Below, piece after piece: positions 1-7,454 of a DNA stretch of 27,405 nucleotides; positions within the stretch are counted from its first letter, which is position 1; every line of letters begins with the position of its first letter. The notes under the pieces were generated by a model. The model ran no database searches. It was not told where the DNA came from and saw nothing but the letters and a program-made list of their open reading frames with translations. The translations under genes and the position numbers were made by a program. Origin of the DNA: a virus; the IMG/VR virus record IMGVR_UViG_3300027849_000050, positions 1-27,405 of that record; one strand, given 5' to 3'.

Positions 1-129
1 AGAGAAAACACAGCAGGAATAATAAACTTCATAAAAGATGCATGGGTTTGGATTATTATAATTATATTTGCGCTCATATACTTACCAAAAATTATATCAT
101 GGATAAAAAAAACACAAAAAGAAGAGTAA
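1..129 (+). CDS. C-terminal end of a membrane protein (partial)
   Basis: An open frame enters the window at base 1 and runs 42 codons to a TAA at 127-129. The visible part has a short polar stretch, then a strongly hydrophobic segment (WVWIIIIIFALIYL, then PKII) and a lysine-rich tail ending KKNTKEE. This is the pattern of one transmembrane helix followed by a positively charged cytoplasmic tail. The start lies outside the window, so family and length are unknown. Its last 31 bases overlap the start chosen for the metallophosphoesterase gene, which suggests translational coupling. A small holin- or spanin-like protein is possible, but nothing visible proves that. Confidence 0.55.
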   Translation, partial: RENTAGIINFIKDAWVWIIIIIFALIYLPKIISWIKKTQKEE

Positions 130-1316
130 GAGCCACTAAAGAACAGGCTTCGCTAATGGGCTGGACTCCTAATAAGAACGGGAGATACCGAGCTACGGAC
201 TCAGAAAGGGAAGAGTTAACTCTTTTGATAGAAAGAACAGGCACATCCAGACAGAGACAATCAAACACCGAGAGAAACGGAACGCCTCAAGACGTATTTA
301 CTGCCGTTAAGAATGGCTTAATGATGTCTATAGATGAATACTGTGAGCATTATAATCTAATAAGAGATAATGTAAAGTCTTACAAGTTGATCACTCATAG
401 TTCTACACCGTATTATAATATTCAGTTTAGAGATGTAACAGAAGGTGATAAGCCTAACAGCGTTTTAAGCGACTTTATAGAGAATGTGAAGGCATACGCT
501 CCTAAGTACCCAAAACTAGCTAGAAAGACATCTAAGGACGGTCATTTACTAGTTATAGATATAGCAGACCTACACATTAATAAATACGCTAACACAGACT
601 TCGCAGGTGATAACTACGATAGTGGTGTAGCAGTAAAAAGAGCAATAGAAGGGACGCAAGGTTTAATAGACAAAGCCTCTGGTTTCAATATAGATAAGAT
701 TCTATTCGTGGTGGGTAACGATGTACTAAACACAGACAACGTATTTAAGCAAACGACAAAAGGAACAAACCAAGACACAGACTTACACTGGTTCAAGGCT
801 TTCAATATAGCGAAAGACTGCTACGTTAAATGTTTAGAGTTATGTTTAGCTGTAGCTGACGTGGACGTAATACATTGCGCTTCTAATCATGATTTAATGA
901 GTGGTAGTTTCTTAGCTGTTACTCTAGAGGCTTGGTTTAGGAATAATAAGAACATAACATTTAACACGTCTCCGAAATACAGAAAGTACTATCAATATCA
1001 TAACACTATGATAGAGCTAGAACATGGAGATAAGGGCAAACTGGCAAACATTCCATTAATAATGGCGCAAGAACAGCCTAAGATGTGGGCAGAAACTAAG
1101 TTTAGATACGCGCTCCTTCACCATTTTCACCACCAAGATAAAACTAATTGGAAGAGTGGAAAGGACTACATTGGTGTAAACGTCACGTATTTACGCTCTC
1201 CAAGTTCAGCGGATCTATGGCACTACGAAAACCACTTTATTAACTTGGTAGCTGTAGAAGCGTTCGTACATTCAAAAGATTTAGGAAGAGTAGCTCAGTT
1301 AACGCATTACTTTTAA
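99..1316 (+). CDS. Calcineurin-like metallophosphoesterase
   Basis: A 405-residue protein with the metal-binding motifs of the calcineurin-like phosphoesterase fold in order: D157-L-H159 (DxH), G206-N-D208, S262-N-H-D265 (the GNHD position), H309-G-D, and a histidine cluster HHFHH at 341-345 where GHxH is usual. The reaction is expected to be two-metal hydrolysis of a phosphoester; the substrate is unknown. The first ~110 residues are basic and include a helical stretch (SIDEYCEHYNLIRDNVKSY) that could be a DNA-binding or adaptor region. The frame is open to an ATG at 42, but the ATG at 99 is preferred because it leaves a short overlap with the upstream gene and begins with a typical phage N-terminus. 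A hairpin terminator follows about 20 bp after the stop. The class is clear; a role in DNA end processing is only inference. Confidence 0.8.
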   Translation: MDKKNTKRRVRATKEQASLMGWTPNKNGRYRATDSEREELTLLIERTGTSRQRQSNTERNGTPQDVFTAVKNGLMMSIDEYCEHYNLIRDNVKSYKLITHSSTPYYNIQFRDVTEGDKPNSVLSDFIENVKAYAPKYPKLARKTSKDGHLLVIDIADLHINKYANTDFAGDNYDSGVAVKRAIEGTQGLIDKASGFNIDKILFVVGNDVLNTDNVFKQTTKGTNQDTDLHWFKAFNIAKDCYVKCLELCLAVADVDVIHCASNHDLMSGSFLAVTLEAWFRNNKNITFNTSPKYRKYYQYHNTMIELEHGDKGKLANIPLIMAQEQPKMWAETKFRYALLHHFHHQDKTNWKSGKDYIGVNVTYLRSPSSADLWHYENHFINLVAVEAFVHSKDLGRVAQLTHYF

Positions 1317-1336
1317 AGATAATTAAGATAGAGAAG

Positions 1337-1369
1337 CCCCTTCTAGAAACGTCTAGAGGGGTTTTCTGT
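1337..1369 (+). terminator. Rho-independent terminator after the phosphoesterase gene
   Basis: A hairpin pairs CCCCT-CTAGA with TCTAG-AGGGG (one bulged T, 4-base loop), followed directly by TTTTCTGTTTT. It closes the unit that contains the phosphoesterase gene. Confidence 0.85.
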
Positions 1370-1457
1370 TTTCAATAGTGAAAGTTTTCTAGCATCTAAT
1401 CAGTACTTTAGCATTTATTTGCAAAATAATTCAATCTTTTCTTAGTTGTAATGTAAA

Positions 1458-1483
1458 ACCAATGATAAGTGAATGTATATTTG
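1458..1483 (+). promoter_or_regulatory. Promoter, ACCAA class
   Basis: ACCAATGAT starts at 1458 and a -7-like box TATATTTG lies at 1476-1483, 18 bp after the start of ACCAA. The -7 box fits the Bacteroidota consensus TAnnTTTG. The usual -33 TTG is missing at the right distance; ACCAA sits there instead. The same arrangement with identical spacing occurs at 6042 and 15325. It would drive the acidic protein gene at 1513. Confidence 0.55.
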
Positions 1484-1512
1484 TACTATAATTAATCAAA
1501 CACATAATCACA

Positions 1513-1773
1513 ATGATTACACAAGACTTAATGTACACACTAGCCGCACACATCAACTTAGAGCTTTGCGATGCTGGGAAGAAAGTAATGGATATGGACA
1601 TCTTTATGGATAACGGTGAAGATCATATTATCGAGGGAGATATAGCATGGGATTTTGACGGTATCTTATTCAAAGTAGACTTAACATTCAGTGACGAAAA
1701 CGGTGAACTTTTTGTTATGAGTGAAGAGCAGGAGCAGTTCCTATGTGACAATACTATAAACTATACAGAATAA
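1513..1773 (+). CDS. Small highly acidic phage protein (paralogue of the 8171 gene)
   Basis: An 86-residue protein with about 21 Asp/Glu against 3 Lys, so a very negative net charge. No known catalytic motif is seen. Its middle and C-terminal part resembles the protein encoded at 8171-8464: both have GDI, then an alternating hydrophobic stretch, then DE-x-GE followed seven residues later by QEQ (DENGELFVMSEEQEQ here, DEFGEEYFLTNKQEQ there). The two therefore appear to be paralogues. The gene stands alone between an ACCAA-class promoter and a TTG-class promoter. Small acidic early proteins often bind host proteins or mimic DNA, but no specific function can be read. The start follows an A-rich leader. 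Confidence 0.8.
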   Translation: MITQDLMYTLAAHINLELCDAGKKVMDMDIFMDNGEDHIIEGDIAWDFDGILFKVDLTFSDENGELFVMSEEQEQFLCDNTINYTE

Positions 1774-1785
1774 ATACGATTTTTC

Positions 1786-1816
1786 TTGTGGGTAAGGAAT
1801 ACATACTTTATCTTAG
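1786..1816 (+). promoter_or_regulatory. Promoter, TTG class
   Basis: A -33 TTG at 1786-1788 (context TTTTTCTTGTGGG) and a -7 TATCTTAG at 1809-1816 are separated by exactly 20 bp, matching the Bacteroidota housekeeping-sigma layout. The site at 8103-8133 shares the same context and spacing, and both continue with CCGAATATTAATAA. It would start the recombination operon beginning at 1849. Confidence 0.7.
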
Positions 1817-1848
1817 CCGAATATTAATAATAACAAACACACAAAACA

Positions 1849-2061
1849 ATGAAAGATTTAATTTTAAAACACAAAAGCCTTCTAGGAGGTTACGAGAGAA
1901 TGAGCTACCTATCAGACAGGCTGAGAGTAGAACAGAAAATGAAGGGGTGTTTCACCAGCGTAAATTTGAAAAGCGAGTTTATAAGCGAAGACATACTAAG
2001 GACTAGAAAGAGTATCTCTAGACTATTAGTATTAACTAATCATATTAATAACAATTACTAA
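1849..2061 (+). CDS. Hypothetical small basic protein
   Basis: A 70-residue, Lys/Arg-rich and probably helical protein with no motif I recognise. It is the first gene after the promoter at 1786-1816, preceded by an A-rich leader. Its stop codon overlaps the start of the next gene (TAATG), so the two are likely co-translated. A competing frame from 1788 is less likely because its start would lie inside the promoter spacer. Confidence 0.7.
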   Translation: MKDLILKHKSLLGGYERMSYLSDRLRVEQKMKGCFTSVNLKSEFISEDILRTRKSISRLLVLTNHINNNY

Positions 2062-2216
2062 TGAGTATCACTGAACAAGTAAAGCACCTAGAAGGCGCAG
2101 AATGGTTTTACAGACAAAGAGCTAACTTTGAGACCTCACTAAGAAACAAAGCCTATTGGCTAAATAAAGCCATTGAAAAGAAAGAAAAAATTCAACAACT
2201 AAACCAAATATCATGA
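2061..2216 (+). CDS. Hypothetical 51-residue protein
   Basis: A 51-residue open frame starting MSITEQVKHLEGAEWFY and rich in Lys, Glu and Gln, with a likely C-terminal helix (KAIEKKEKIQQLNQ). It is held in place by overlaps on both sides: its ATG shares a base with the previous stop (TAATG), and its TGA overlaps the ATG of the ERF gene (ATGA). That tight coupling is the main reason to accept it. Function unknown; a small partner of the recombination proteins is a guess from position only. Confidence 0.7.
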   Translation: MSITEQVKHLEGAEWFYRQRANFETSLRNKAYWLNKAIEKKEKIQQLNQIS

Positions 2217-2758
2217 GCAAAGAACTACACGCAAAATTAGTAAACATTCAGAGCGAATTAAAAGCGCCAAAGAATCAGTTTAACTCCTTCGGGAAGTATA
2301 AGTACAGGTCAGCTGAGGACATTCTAGAGGCTGTTAAGCCACTATTAAAGAAAGAAGGTGTATCATTAAGGATTACAGAATTCACTGAAGAAATAGGCGG
2401 CTTTCTAGTAATGTCATCTACCGCAATATTAACAGATGGTGAATCTGATATCTCAGTAACATCACAAGCTGGAATAAATCCACAGCGAAAAGGTATGGAC
2501 ATAGCCCAATCTTTTGGTTCTTCTAGTTCATACTCTAAGAAATATGCTCTCGGAAATTTATTTCTTTTAGATGATACTAAGGACGTAGATTCAAATAAGG
2601 AGCAGACCCCGACAGTTAAAAAGAAGCCTACATTTACAGAGGACAATTTTAAGAAAGCCATAGCTAAACGTGCTACTATTGAAATAATAGAAAAGGTTTA
2701 CGATATGCCTGCGGACTTAAAAGAGAGTTACGAAATAGCTTTAAAGCTAGCACAATGA
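2213..2758 (+). CDS. erf: ERF-family single-strand annealing protein
   Basis: A 181-residue protein whose first ~130 residues fit the ERF superfamily of phage recombinases: an N-terminal helix, the F-G-K-Y-K-Y-R-S-A-EDI segment (about 26-39), a central beta-rich part, and the family block ending SSYSKKYALGNLFLLDD. ERF proteins anneal complementary single strands during phage recombination and genome circularisation. The C-terminal part is a short charged extension. The next gene encodes a YqaJ-type exonuclease with a 4-bp overlap (ATGA), the standard annealing protein plus exonuclease pair of a two-component recombination system, which strengthens the call. Confidence 0.9.
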   Translation: MSKELHAKLVNIQSELKAPKNQFNSFGKYKYRSAEDILEAVKPLLKKEGVSLRITEFTEEIGGFLVMSSTAILTDGESDISVTSQAGINPQRKGMDIAQSFGSSSSYSKKYALGNLFLLDDTKDVDSNKEQTPTVKKKPTFTEDNFKKAIAKRATIEIIEKVYDMPADLKESYEIALKLAQ

Positions 2759-3387
2759 TAGAACAAAGAACAGATGAATGGTTTGAGGCTAGACGTGGTA
2801 AGTTCACCGCTTCTAATATTAGCCAGATATTAACTAAAGGCAAATCTAAGGATAGTGTGGGCGTGAGCCTGCACACCTTAGCTTTAGACAAGGCAATAGA
2901 ACAGCTTTACGGTGTAGAGAGAGATAACTTCATTTCATTCGATATGCAGAGAGGTGTTGATCTAGAACCTAAAGCCTTCAGTAAGCTATCAGAGATACTA
3001 GCTGAGGACTTTATAGAAACTACAGAGGCTTCTTTTGTTGCTTACGGAGATAACGCTGGAGCATCACCAGACGGATCAGCTTCTAATAACTGGAACATCG
3101 AGATAAAATGCCCTAACAGATTAAACTTCTTTAAGTTCGTAGCTAGTGAGGATATCAAAAAAGAGTACGTAGACCAAATGCAAATGCAAATGCTAGCTAC
3201 AGGTACAGAAGGAACGTATTTCTTCAACTATTACGAGGACGCTAACGGTAGAGTGTTTTACCACTTACTAGAAGTACTTAGAGATGAAGAAAGAATACAG
3301 TTAATTAGAGAGCGCATCGAATTAGCTGCAGAGTCAAAGATGGCAGCTATGGAGGAAATAAAACACAAAGCACAATATAACGTCTAA
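2755..3387 (+). CDS. YqaJ / lambda-Exo-like recombination exonuclease
   Basis: A 210-residue PD-(D/E)XK nuclease of the YqaJ type. The start QRTDEWFEARRGKFTAS is the family's N-terminal signature. Catalytic elements follow: RG at 66-67 with E71, GASPDG with D106, and E116-I-K118-CP as the ExK pair. Later residues (QMQMQMLATG) match the helix that packs against the active site. Such enzymes degrade one strand of double-stranded ends to produce the single strands that the annealing protein loads onto. It overlaps the ERF gene by 4 bp. Length is normal for the family and all key residues are present. Confidence 0.93.
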   Translation: MIEQRTDEWFEARRGKFTASNISQILTKGKSKDSVGVSLHTLALDKAIEQLYGVERDNFISFDMQRGVDLEPKAFSKLSEILAEDFIETTEASFVAYGDNAGASPDGSASNNWNIEIKCPNRLNFFKFVASEDIKKEYVDQMQMQMLATGTEGTYFFNYYEDANGRVFYHLLEVLRDEERIQLIRERIELAAESKMAAMEEIKHKAQYNV

Positions 3388-3403
3388 ATTTAAAACTAAC
3401 GAA

Positions 3404-3943
3404 ATGATTAATTTAATATTAGGAGAGATATTCAAAGACGTACCAAACTATGAAGGGCTTTACCAAGTTAGTAACTTTGGTAACGTTAAAAGTTTAGATA
3501 GATACGTTAAGCAGAAAGACAAACGAGGGGTATTAATCACAGCTAACTACAAAGGTAGAACTCTTAAGAAGGAGTTGGTTAGGAATGGTTACTACAGAGT
3601 AACGCTTTCTAGAGGTGATAAACAAAAAAGATTTCAAGTTCATAGGCTAGTGTGTTTTGCTTTCTTAGAGAATCCATTAAACAAACCATGCGTTAATCAC
3701 AAAGATGGTAATGGAATGAATAACGAGTTAACGAATCTAGAATGGTGTACTTATTCAGAAAATGAAAGGCATTCTATTGACGTATTGGGGAAGATTAACG
3801 GTAATAAAAAACTAACAGATTCACAGGTTGAAGATATTAGGTTTAACGCAAAGAAGAGAGTTAATATATCTAGTTATATGGATAAGTACAAAGTGACTAG
3901 GAATATTGTTTTAAATGTATTAAATAATAAATACTATGTCTAA
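3404..3943 (+). CDS. NUMOD4-HNH homing-type endonuclease
   Basis: A 179-residue protein with an N-terminal NUMOD4 domain from about residue 8 (EIFKDVPNYEGLYQVSNFGN) to about 60, then an HNH nuclease core: H80 in VHRLVCFAF, N98-H99, and the NNELTNLEW helix. The last ~50 residues (LTDSQVEDIR, then YKVTRNIVLNVLNN) look like a helix-turn-helix used by this class to contact the target. Such free-standing enzymes cut DNA at specific sites and spread themselves among phages. It sits between the exonuclease and helicase genes and overlaps the helicase gene by 8 bp. No intron is evident. The NUMOD4 part is closely similar to the gene at 11136. Confidence 0.9.
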   Translation: MINLILGEIFKDVPNYEGLYQVSNFGNVKSLDRYVKQKDKRGVLITANYKGRTLKKELVRNGYYRVTLSRGDKQKRFQVHRLVCFAFLENPLNKPCVNHKDGNGMNNELTNLEWCTYSENERHSIDVLGKINGNKKLTDSQVEDIRFNAKKRVNISSYMDKYKVTRNIVLNVLNNKYYV

Positions 3944-5141
3944 TTTTCAGTTGAGGTCTTATCAAGTTGATATAGCCAATAGAGGGTTGAATATATTAAA
4001 AGCGCGTAAAGTGTTGATACTTAACCTAGAAGTTCGCTGTGGAAAAACTTTGACATCTCTAGAGATGGGAAAGAATTACAAGAATGTTCTATTCGTTACT
4101 AAGAAGAAAGCCATCTCCAGCATAGAGGACGATTATAAGATGGGGAGCTATACGTTTCCTGTCACTATAATAAACTATGAGAGCCTTCACAAAGTAGAAG
4201 GTAAGTTCGACCTAGTTATAGCTGACGAGTCGCATTCGCTTGCTGCGTTTCCTAAGCCGTCAAATAGAACTAAGGCACTCAAGAAATTAGTTACAGGTCA
4301 TTTAATACTAATGACAGGTACACTAATACCAGAGTCTAACTCTCAGATATTTCATCAGCTATGGGTTAGTCAACACTCACCCTTTCCACACTCTAACTTT
4401 TACAAGTGGTTCAACGAGTACGGAGTGCCTAAATTACTACGTACTTCTTACGGTATGAGTAAGTGCTACAAAGATTCAAAGTGGATGCTTATAAAGCCTC
4501 TGATAGATCCTATACTGATAACCTACACACAGAAGGAAAGCGGTTTTAAATCTGAGATAAAAGAAAGCATTATACATGTACCTACTAAGACTAACGATAT
4601 AATAAGAAGACTTAAAAGAGATTTGATAATAGAGGGAAAGGACGAGGTACTACTAGCAGACACAGCGGTTAAGCTTATGCAGAAAGTACACCAGCTAGCA
4701 AGTGGAACGGTAAAGTTTGAGAGTGGTAACAGAATGGTGTTAGACCATAGCAAAGCTAATTACATACGTGATAACTTCAAGGGCAAGAAGCTAGCTATCT
4801 TCTACAAGTTCACAGCAGAGTTAGAAGCTATTAAGTCAGTTCTTAACGTGACTCAAGACATCAGAGAGTTTGACGAAGGAGGGAAGGACTTACACATCGC
4901 GCTTCAGATAGTAGCAGGACGTGAAGGTACAAAGCTTAGTTCTGCTGATTGTCTGATCTTCTATAATATTGACTTTAGTGCTGTATCTTATTGGCAAGCA
5001 CGTGACCGAATGACTACTAAAGAACGACCCGTTAACACAGTCTATTGGTTATTCAGTGAAGGAGGAATAGAGAACGACATCTACAAATCAGTGAGCGCAA
5101 AGAAAGACTTTACACTTAAATTATTCAACAAAACTCTATAA
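3936..5141 (+). CDS. SNF2/SF2-type phage DNA helicase
   Basis: A 401-residue superfamily 2 ATPase. Near the N-terminus LRSYQ (about 6-10) is the Q-motif region. Walker A is degenerate but recognisable, VRCGKT at 33-38. The Walker B box is DESH at 97-100, and motif III is LMTGTLIPE at 125-133. The second RecA-like domain carries GREGTKLSSADCLIFYN and YWQARDRMTT, matching motifs V and VI (Q-x-x-x-R). This layout matches the compact SNF2-like helicases of phages, thought to work in replication fork restart, recombination or branch migration. It is expressed with the ERF/YqaJ genes and followed 1 bp later by a VRR-NUC-type nuclease, a partnership common in phage genomes. Confidence 0.88.
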   Translation: MSNFQLRSYQVDIANRGLNILKARKVLILNLEVRCGKTLTSLEMGKNYKNVLFVTKKKAISSIEDDYKMGSYTFPVTIINYESLHKVEGKFDLVIADESHSLAAFPKPSNRTKALKKLVTGHLILMTGTLIPESNSQIFHQLWVSQHSPFPHSNFYKWFNEYGVPKLLRTSYGMSKCYKDSKWMLIKPLIDPILITYTQKESGFKSEIKESIIHVPTKTNDIIRRLKRDLIIEGKDEVLLADTAVKLMQKVHQLASGTVKFESGNRMVLDHSKANYIRDNFKGKKLAIFYKFTAELEAIKSVLNVTQDIREFDEGGKDLHIALQIVAGREGTKLSSADCLIFYNIDFSAVSYWQARDRMTTKERPVNTVYWLFSEGGIENDIYKSVSAKKDFTLKLFNKTL

Positions 5142-5142
5142 G

Positions 5143-5406
5143 ATGGCTAGCAAGTTTCAAACTAAAATTATCAAGGAATACGAAGCAAAGGGTTACTTTG
5201 TAATTAATCTCATTAAAACGAATAAGAACGGAATAACCGACTTACTTTGCTGCAAGAACGGTGAGTCTATCTTCATAGAAATTAAGGAAGCTAACGACAC
5301 ACTAAAGCCATTACAGAAATTCAGAATAGACGAACTAATTAAAAACGGATTTAATGCGTTCTGCTTACACTCAGTAAAAGGAAACATTTATCCACCAAAC
5401 AAATAA
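5143..5406 (+). CDS. VRR-NUC / Holliday-junction-resolvase-like nuclease
   Basis: An 87-residue minimal PD-(D/E)XK nuclease. The active-site core is visible as G-I-T-D-L-L (catalytic Asp), a turn with NGES, then F-I-E-I-K-E-A (the ExK pair), followed by PLQKFRIDELIKNGF, the helix conserved in VRR-NUC and archaeal Hjc-like enzymes. Small single-domain proteins of this kind cleave branched DNA, usually as dimers. The gene begins directly after the helicase stop, so helicase and nuclease probably act together on recombination intermediates. Length is typical for the stand-alone phage form. The exact substrate cannot be read from sequence. Confidence 0.82.
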   Translation: MASKFQTKIIKEYEAKGYFVINLIKTNKNGITDLLCCKNGESIFIEIKEANDTLKPLQKFRIDELIKNGFNAFCLHSVKGNIYPPNK

Positions 5407-5412
5407 CAACAA

Positions 5413-5976
5413 ATGAAGAAAGCAGTAATGATGATCCTAGCACTGACGTTGATGGTTGGATGCTATAAAGAAGAGGTGATCATTGAAAGTAACAAGAGCG
5501 TTAACCTAGATTACACCTACGAGAATAGCCTAGCTTATCTATGGGGAACTAACTACACCGTCCACAGAATAGATAGCATTCAAGGCTACGAGGTTGTAAA
5601 CACTCAGTACTTCAATAATAACGTGGTTCTGAACAGCCTACTAATTCACTACGGCCAAGACACAACCAGCTTCACTGATTCGTTTAGAGATACTCTAACA
5701 CAGGTGCAGTTAAACAAGTATCTAGCAGGATGGGGTACTAACTACGAAATAGGTTTAGACACTATTTACAAGGACTTCTGGAACTCTCATGGTACTATCT
5801 GCTATAGTCCTAGCGTCGGGTTCATAGATGCTAACAGCACGAAGTGGGATGAAGCCGCAGGTGTTAACTCAAACCCAGAGCCACATAAGTCATTTACTAT
5901 TATGATTCCGTTGAGCGGTGGAGGTAATCAGATAGTTTATTACCTTATTAATAACTCAACGCCACCGACCTACTAA
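5413..5976 (+). CDS. Phage lipoprotein with a surface-export signal
   Basis: A 187-residue protein with a classic lipoprotein signal peptide: MKKAVMMILALTLMVGC, lipobox LMVGC, acylated Cys at 17. The residues after the Cys are Y-K-E-E-V, close to the lipoprotein export signal (consensus near QKDDE) that sends lipoproteins to the outer face of the outer membrane in flavobacteria such as Capnocytophaga. The mature part is rich in Tyr, Asn, Thr and Trp and appears beta-rich; I recognise no domain. It ends the recombination operon, 6 bp after the nuclease gene, and is followed by a hairpin terminator. A plausible role is surface exclusion of competing phages, inferred only from export signal and context. 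A second lipoprotein with the same signal layout is at 15381. Confidence 0.82.
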   Translation: MKKAVMMILALTLMVGCYKEEVIIESNKSVNLDYTYENSLAYLWGTNYTVHRIDSIQGYEVVNTQYFNNNVVLNSLLIHYGQDTTSFTDSFRDTLTQVQLNKYLAGWGTNYEIGLDTIYKDFWNSHGTICYSPSVGFIDANSTKWDEAAGVNSNPEPHKSFTIMIPLSGGGNQIVYYLINNSTPPTY

Positions 5977-5983
5977 AGTTTTT

Positions 5984-6016
5984 TAGCTAACTCTCAACAA
6001 GTTAGCTATTATTTTA
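5984..6016 (+). terminator. Terminator after the first lipoprotein gene
   Basis: A 9-bp perfect stem TAGCTAACT / AGTTAGCTA (5984-5992 with 6000-6008) with a 7-base loop, followed by TTATTTTAAAAT. It ends the 1.8-6.0 kb operon and lies just upstream of the promoter at 6042. Confidence 0.75.
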
Positions 6017-6041
6017 AAATAAAGTTTGGTGGTTATGTAAT

Positions 6042-6067
6042 ACCAATGATATGTAGTACTATCTTCG
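6042..6067 (+). promoter_or_regulatory. Promoter, ACCAA class
   Basis: ACCAATGAT begins at 6042 and TATCTTCG lies at 6060-6067, with the same 18-bp offset as the sites at 1458 and 15325. The flank TATGTAATACCAATGAT resembles the region before 1458 (ATGTAAAACCAATGAT). It would drive the unit from the 34-residue membrane peptide onward. Confidence 0.55.
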
Positions 6068-6096
6068 TTAAACAATTAATCACATAAACAAACATA

Positions 6097-6201
6097 ATGA
6101 AAGAATTTTTTAAAGGAGACACTAGAGCAGAAATCAGATTTAACATCATCTGCACATTAACAGGATTTTTCATATTACTAGCGGTGGCATTCGCTGTATA
6201 A
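6097..6201 (+). CDS. 34-residue single-helix membrane peptide
   Basis: A short open frame with a charged start (MKEFFKGDTRAEIRF) and a hydrophobic C-terminal half (NIICTLTGFFILLAVAFAV) long enough for one transmembrane helix. It is the first open frame after the promoter at 6042-6067 and lies 10 bp before the next gene, the close packing expected of a real gene here. Function is unknown. Such peptides may act on the host membrane or as regulators. Confidence is limited by length. Confidence 0.5.
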   Translation: MKEFFKGDTRAEIRFNIICTLTGFFILLAVAFAV

Positions 6202-6211
6202 ATCAAACGAC

Positions 6212-6607
6212 ATGGACAAGATAGAAATAAGCAAAATGAAATTAAGAGACTTGCAAAACGATTTATTACTAGAAGAGGACGCAATAGACTTGCAACTAAG
6301 AATAGAGGCAGAGGCTAAGAACACGGAAAGAAAAGGTACACCTGTTTATTCAGGTTTTATTAAATACTTTCCTAATGCTATTAAGGAGGTTGCTAAATGC
6401 TCACAAGCAGGAAATGACCAGCATCATAAAGACGAACCATTGCACTGGGATAAGGATAAGTCTAAGGACGAGCTAGACTCATGCATGAGGCACTTACTAG
6501 ATCACGCAGAAGGAATAGAGTTTGACGACTGCGGCACGAGGCACTTAGTTAAATGTGCATGGAGAATGATGGCTATGCTAGAAAGAACCTTAACCGATAA
6601 ATTTTAA
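6212..6607 (+). CDS. dATP/dGTP diphosphohydrolase-like protein (MazZ / DUF5664 type)
   Basis: A 131-residue protein whose C-terminal ~90 residues follow the all-alpha pattern of the phage dATP/dGTP diphosphohydrolase family: a helix with FIKYFPNAIKEVAKCSQAGN, a W-D-K-D-K-S-K-DELDSCMRHLLDH segment with Glu, Asp and His positioned for metal binding, and RHLVKCAWRMMAMLE at the end. Enzymes of this type remove pyrophosphate from purine deoxynucleotides, shaping the dNTP pool; in some phages they assist genomes with modified adenine. No purZ-like gene is visible here, so ordinary pool control is more likely. The first ~40 residues form a separate acidic helix. The next gene is a DNA methyltransferase. 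Confidence 0.6.
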   Translation: MDKIEISKMKLRDLQNDLLLEEDAIDLQLRIEAEAKNTERKGTPVYSGFIKYFPNAIKEVAKCSQAGNDQHHKDEPLHWDKDKSKDELDSCMRHLLDHAEGIEFDDCGTRHLVKCAWRMMAMLERTLTDKF

Positions 6608-6635
6608 TAACAAAACAAAATTAAAAACAAAAATT

Positions 6636-7454
6636 ATGAATGTATTAAGTTTATTCGATGGGATGAGTTGCGGACAAATAGCACTCGACAAATTAGGAAT
6701 TAAGTATAACAACTACTTTGCGAGTGAAATAAAACCACACGCCATAAAGGTTACTCAGCATAACTACCCAGAAACGATACAGCTTGGAGATGTTACTAAG
6801 TTAAAAGGCTCCGAGCTTCCTAAAATAGATTTATTAATAGGTGGCTCTCCTTGCCAGAATTTAAGTAATGCTCAATGGAATGGACAGAGAAATGGATTAG
6901 AAGGAATTAAAAGTGGTTTGTTTTATGAGTACGTTAGAATGATAAAAGAAACTAATCCCACATATTTCTTACTTGAGAACGTTAAGATGAAAAAAGAATA
7001 TAAAGATGTTATAAGTGGTATATTAGGTGTTGAACCTATTAACATAAACTCAAAATTAGTTTCAGCAGGAATGAGAAATAGACTATACTGGACTAACATA
7101 CCTAATGTAACAGCACCTGATGACAGAAATATAGTTCTTAAAGATGTTTTAACGGATGGTTTCACTAATAAAGAAAAGGCTTACTGTTTATTAGAGAGTG
7201 AAAGCAGACCACAAAAAACTAACTGGAAAAGGTTTAGAAGGTGGAGGAAAAAAGGTTTTGTAAATATAGTTTTTGAGACTCCTGATTTAAACCTATTCAA
7301 GAATAGGATATTAAACCAAATAGAGTTGGAACGATTACAAAATATACCTGAGGGTTATACAAGTATATTATCTAGAAACGATGCGGCTTCCTTATTAGGT
7401 GACGGCTGGACAGTAGATGTAATAGCTCACATATTTAAAAATATACCACGTTAA
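6636..7454 (+). CDS. C5-cytosine DNA methyltransferase
   Basis: A compact 272-residue C5-MTase with the canonical motifs in order: motif I LSLFDGMSCGQ (4-14), an acidic residue E31 for the cofactor, motif IV GGSPCQ (69-74) with nucleophile C73, motif VI ENV (114-116), motif VIII around RNRLYW (147-152), motif IX LERLQNIPEGYT and motif X LGDGWTVDVIAHIF. The target recognition region between VIII and IX is short (about 70 residues), as in DNMT3-like phage enzymes. It transfers a methyl group from SAM to C5 of cosine-type bases (cytosine) in a specific site. No restriction endonuclease gene is adjacent, so it is solitary and most likely protects phage DNA from host restriction. Confidence 0.95.
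   Translation: MNVLSLFDGMSCGQIALDKLGIKYNNYFASEIKPHAIKVTQHNYPETIQLGDVTKLKGSELPKIDLLIGGSPCQNLSNAQWNGQRNGLEGIKSGLFYEYVRMIKETNPTYFLLENVKMKKEYKDVISGILGVEPININSKLVSAGMRNRLYWTNIPNVTAPDDRNIVLKDVLTDGFTNKEKAYCLLESESRPQKTNWKRFRRWRKKGFVNIVFETPDLNLFKNRILNQIELERLQNIPEGYTSILSRNDAASLLGDGWTVDVIAHIFKNIPR

Noticed and set aside
1446-1483. TTG at 1446 as the -33 box for TATATTTG at 1476
   Set aside because: The spacing is 27 bp, too long for the Bacteroidota sigma layout; ACCAA at 1458 fits the shared pattern better.
1788-2006. 72-codon + frame overlapping the 1849 gene
   Set aside because: Its start lies inside the promoter spacer, and the 1849 frame has an A-rich leader and couples to the next gene.
2275-2661. 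128-codon minus-strand frame inside the ERF gene
   Set aside because: The + frame is a clear ERF protein.
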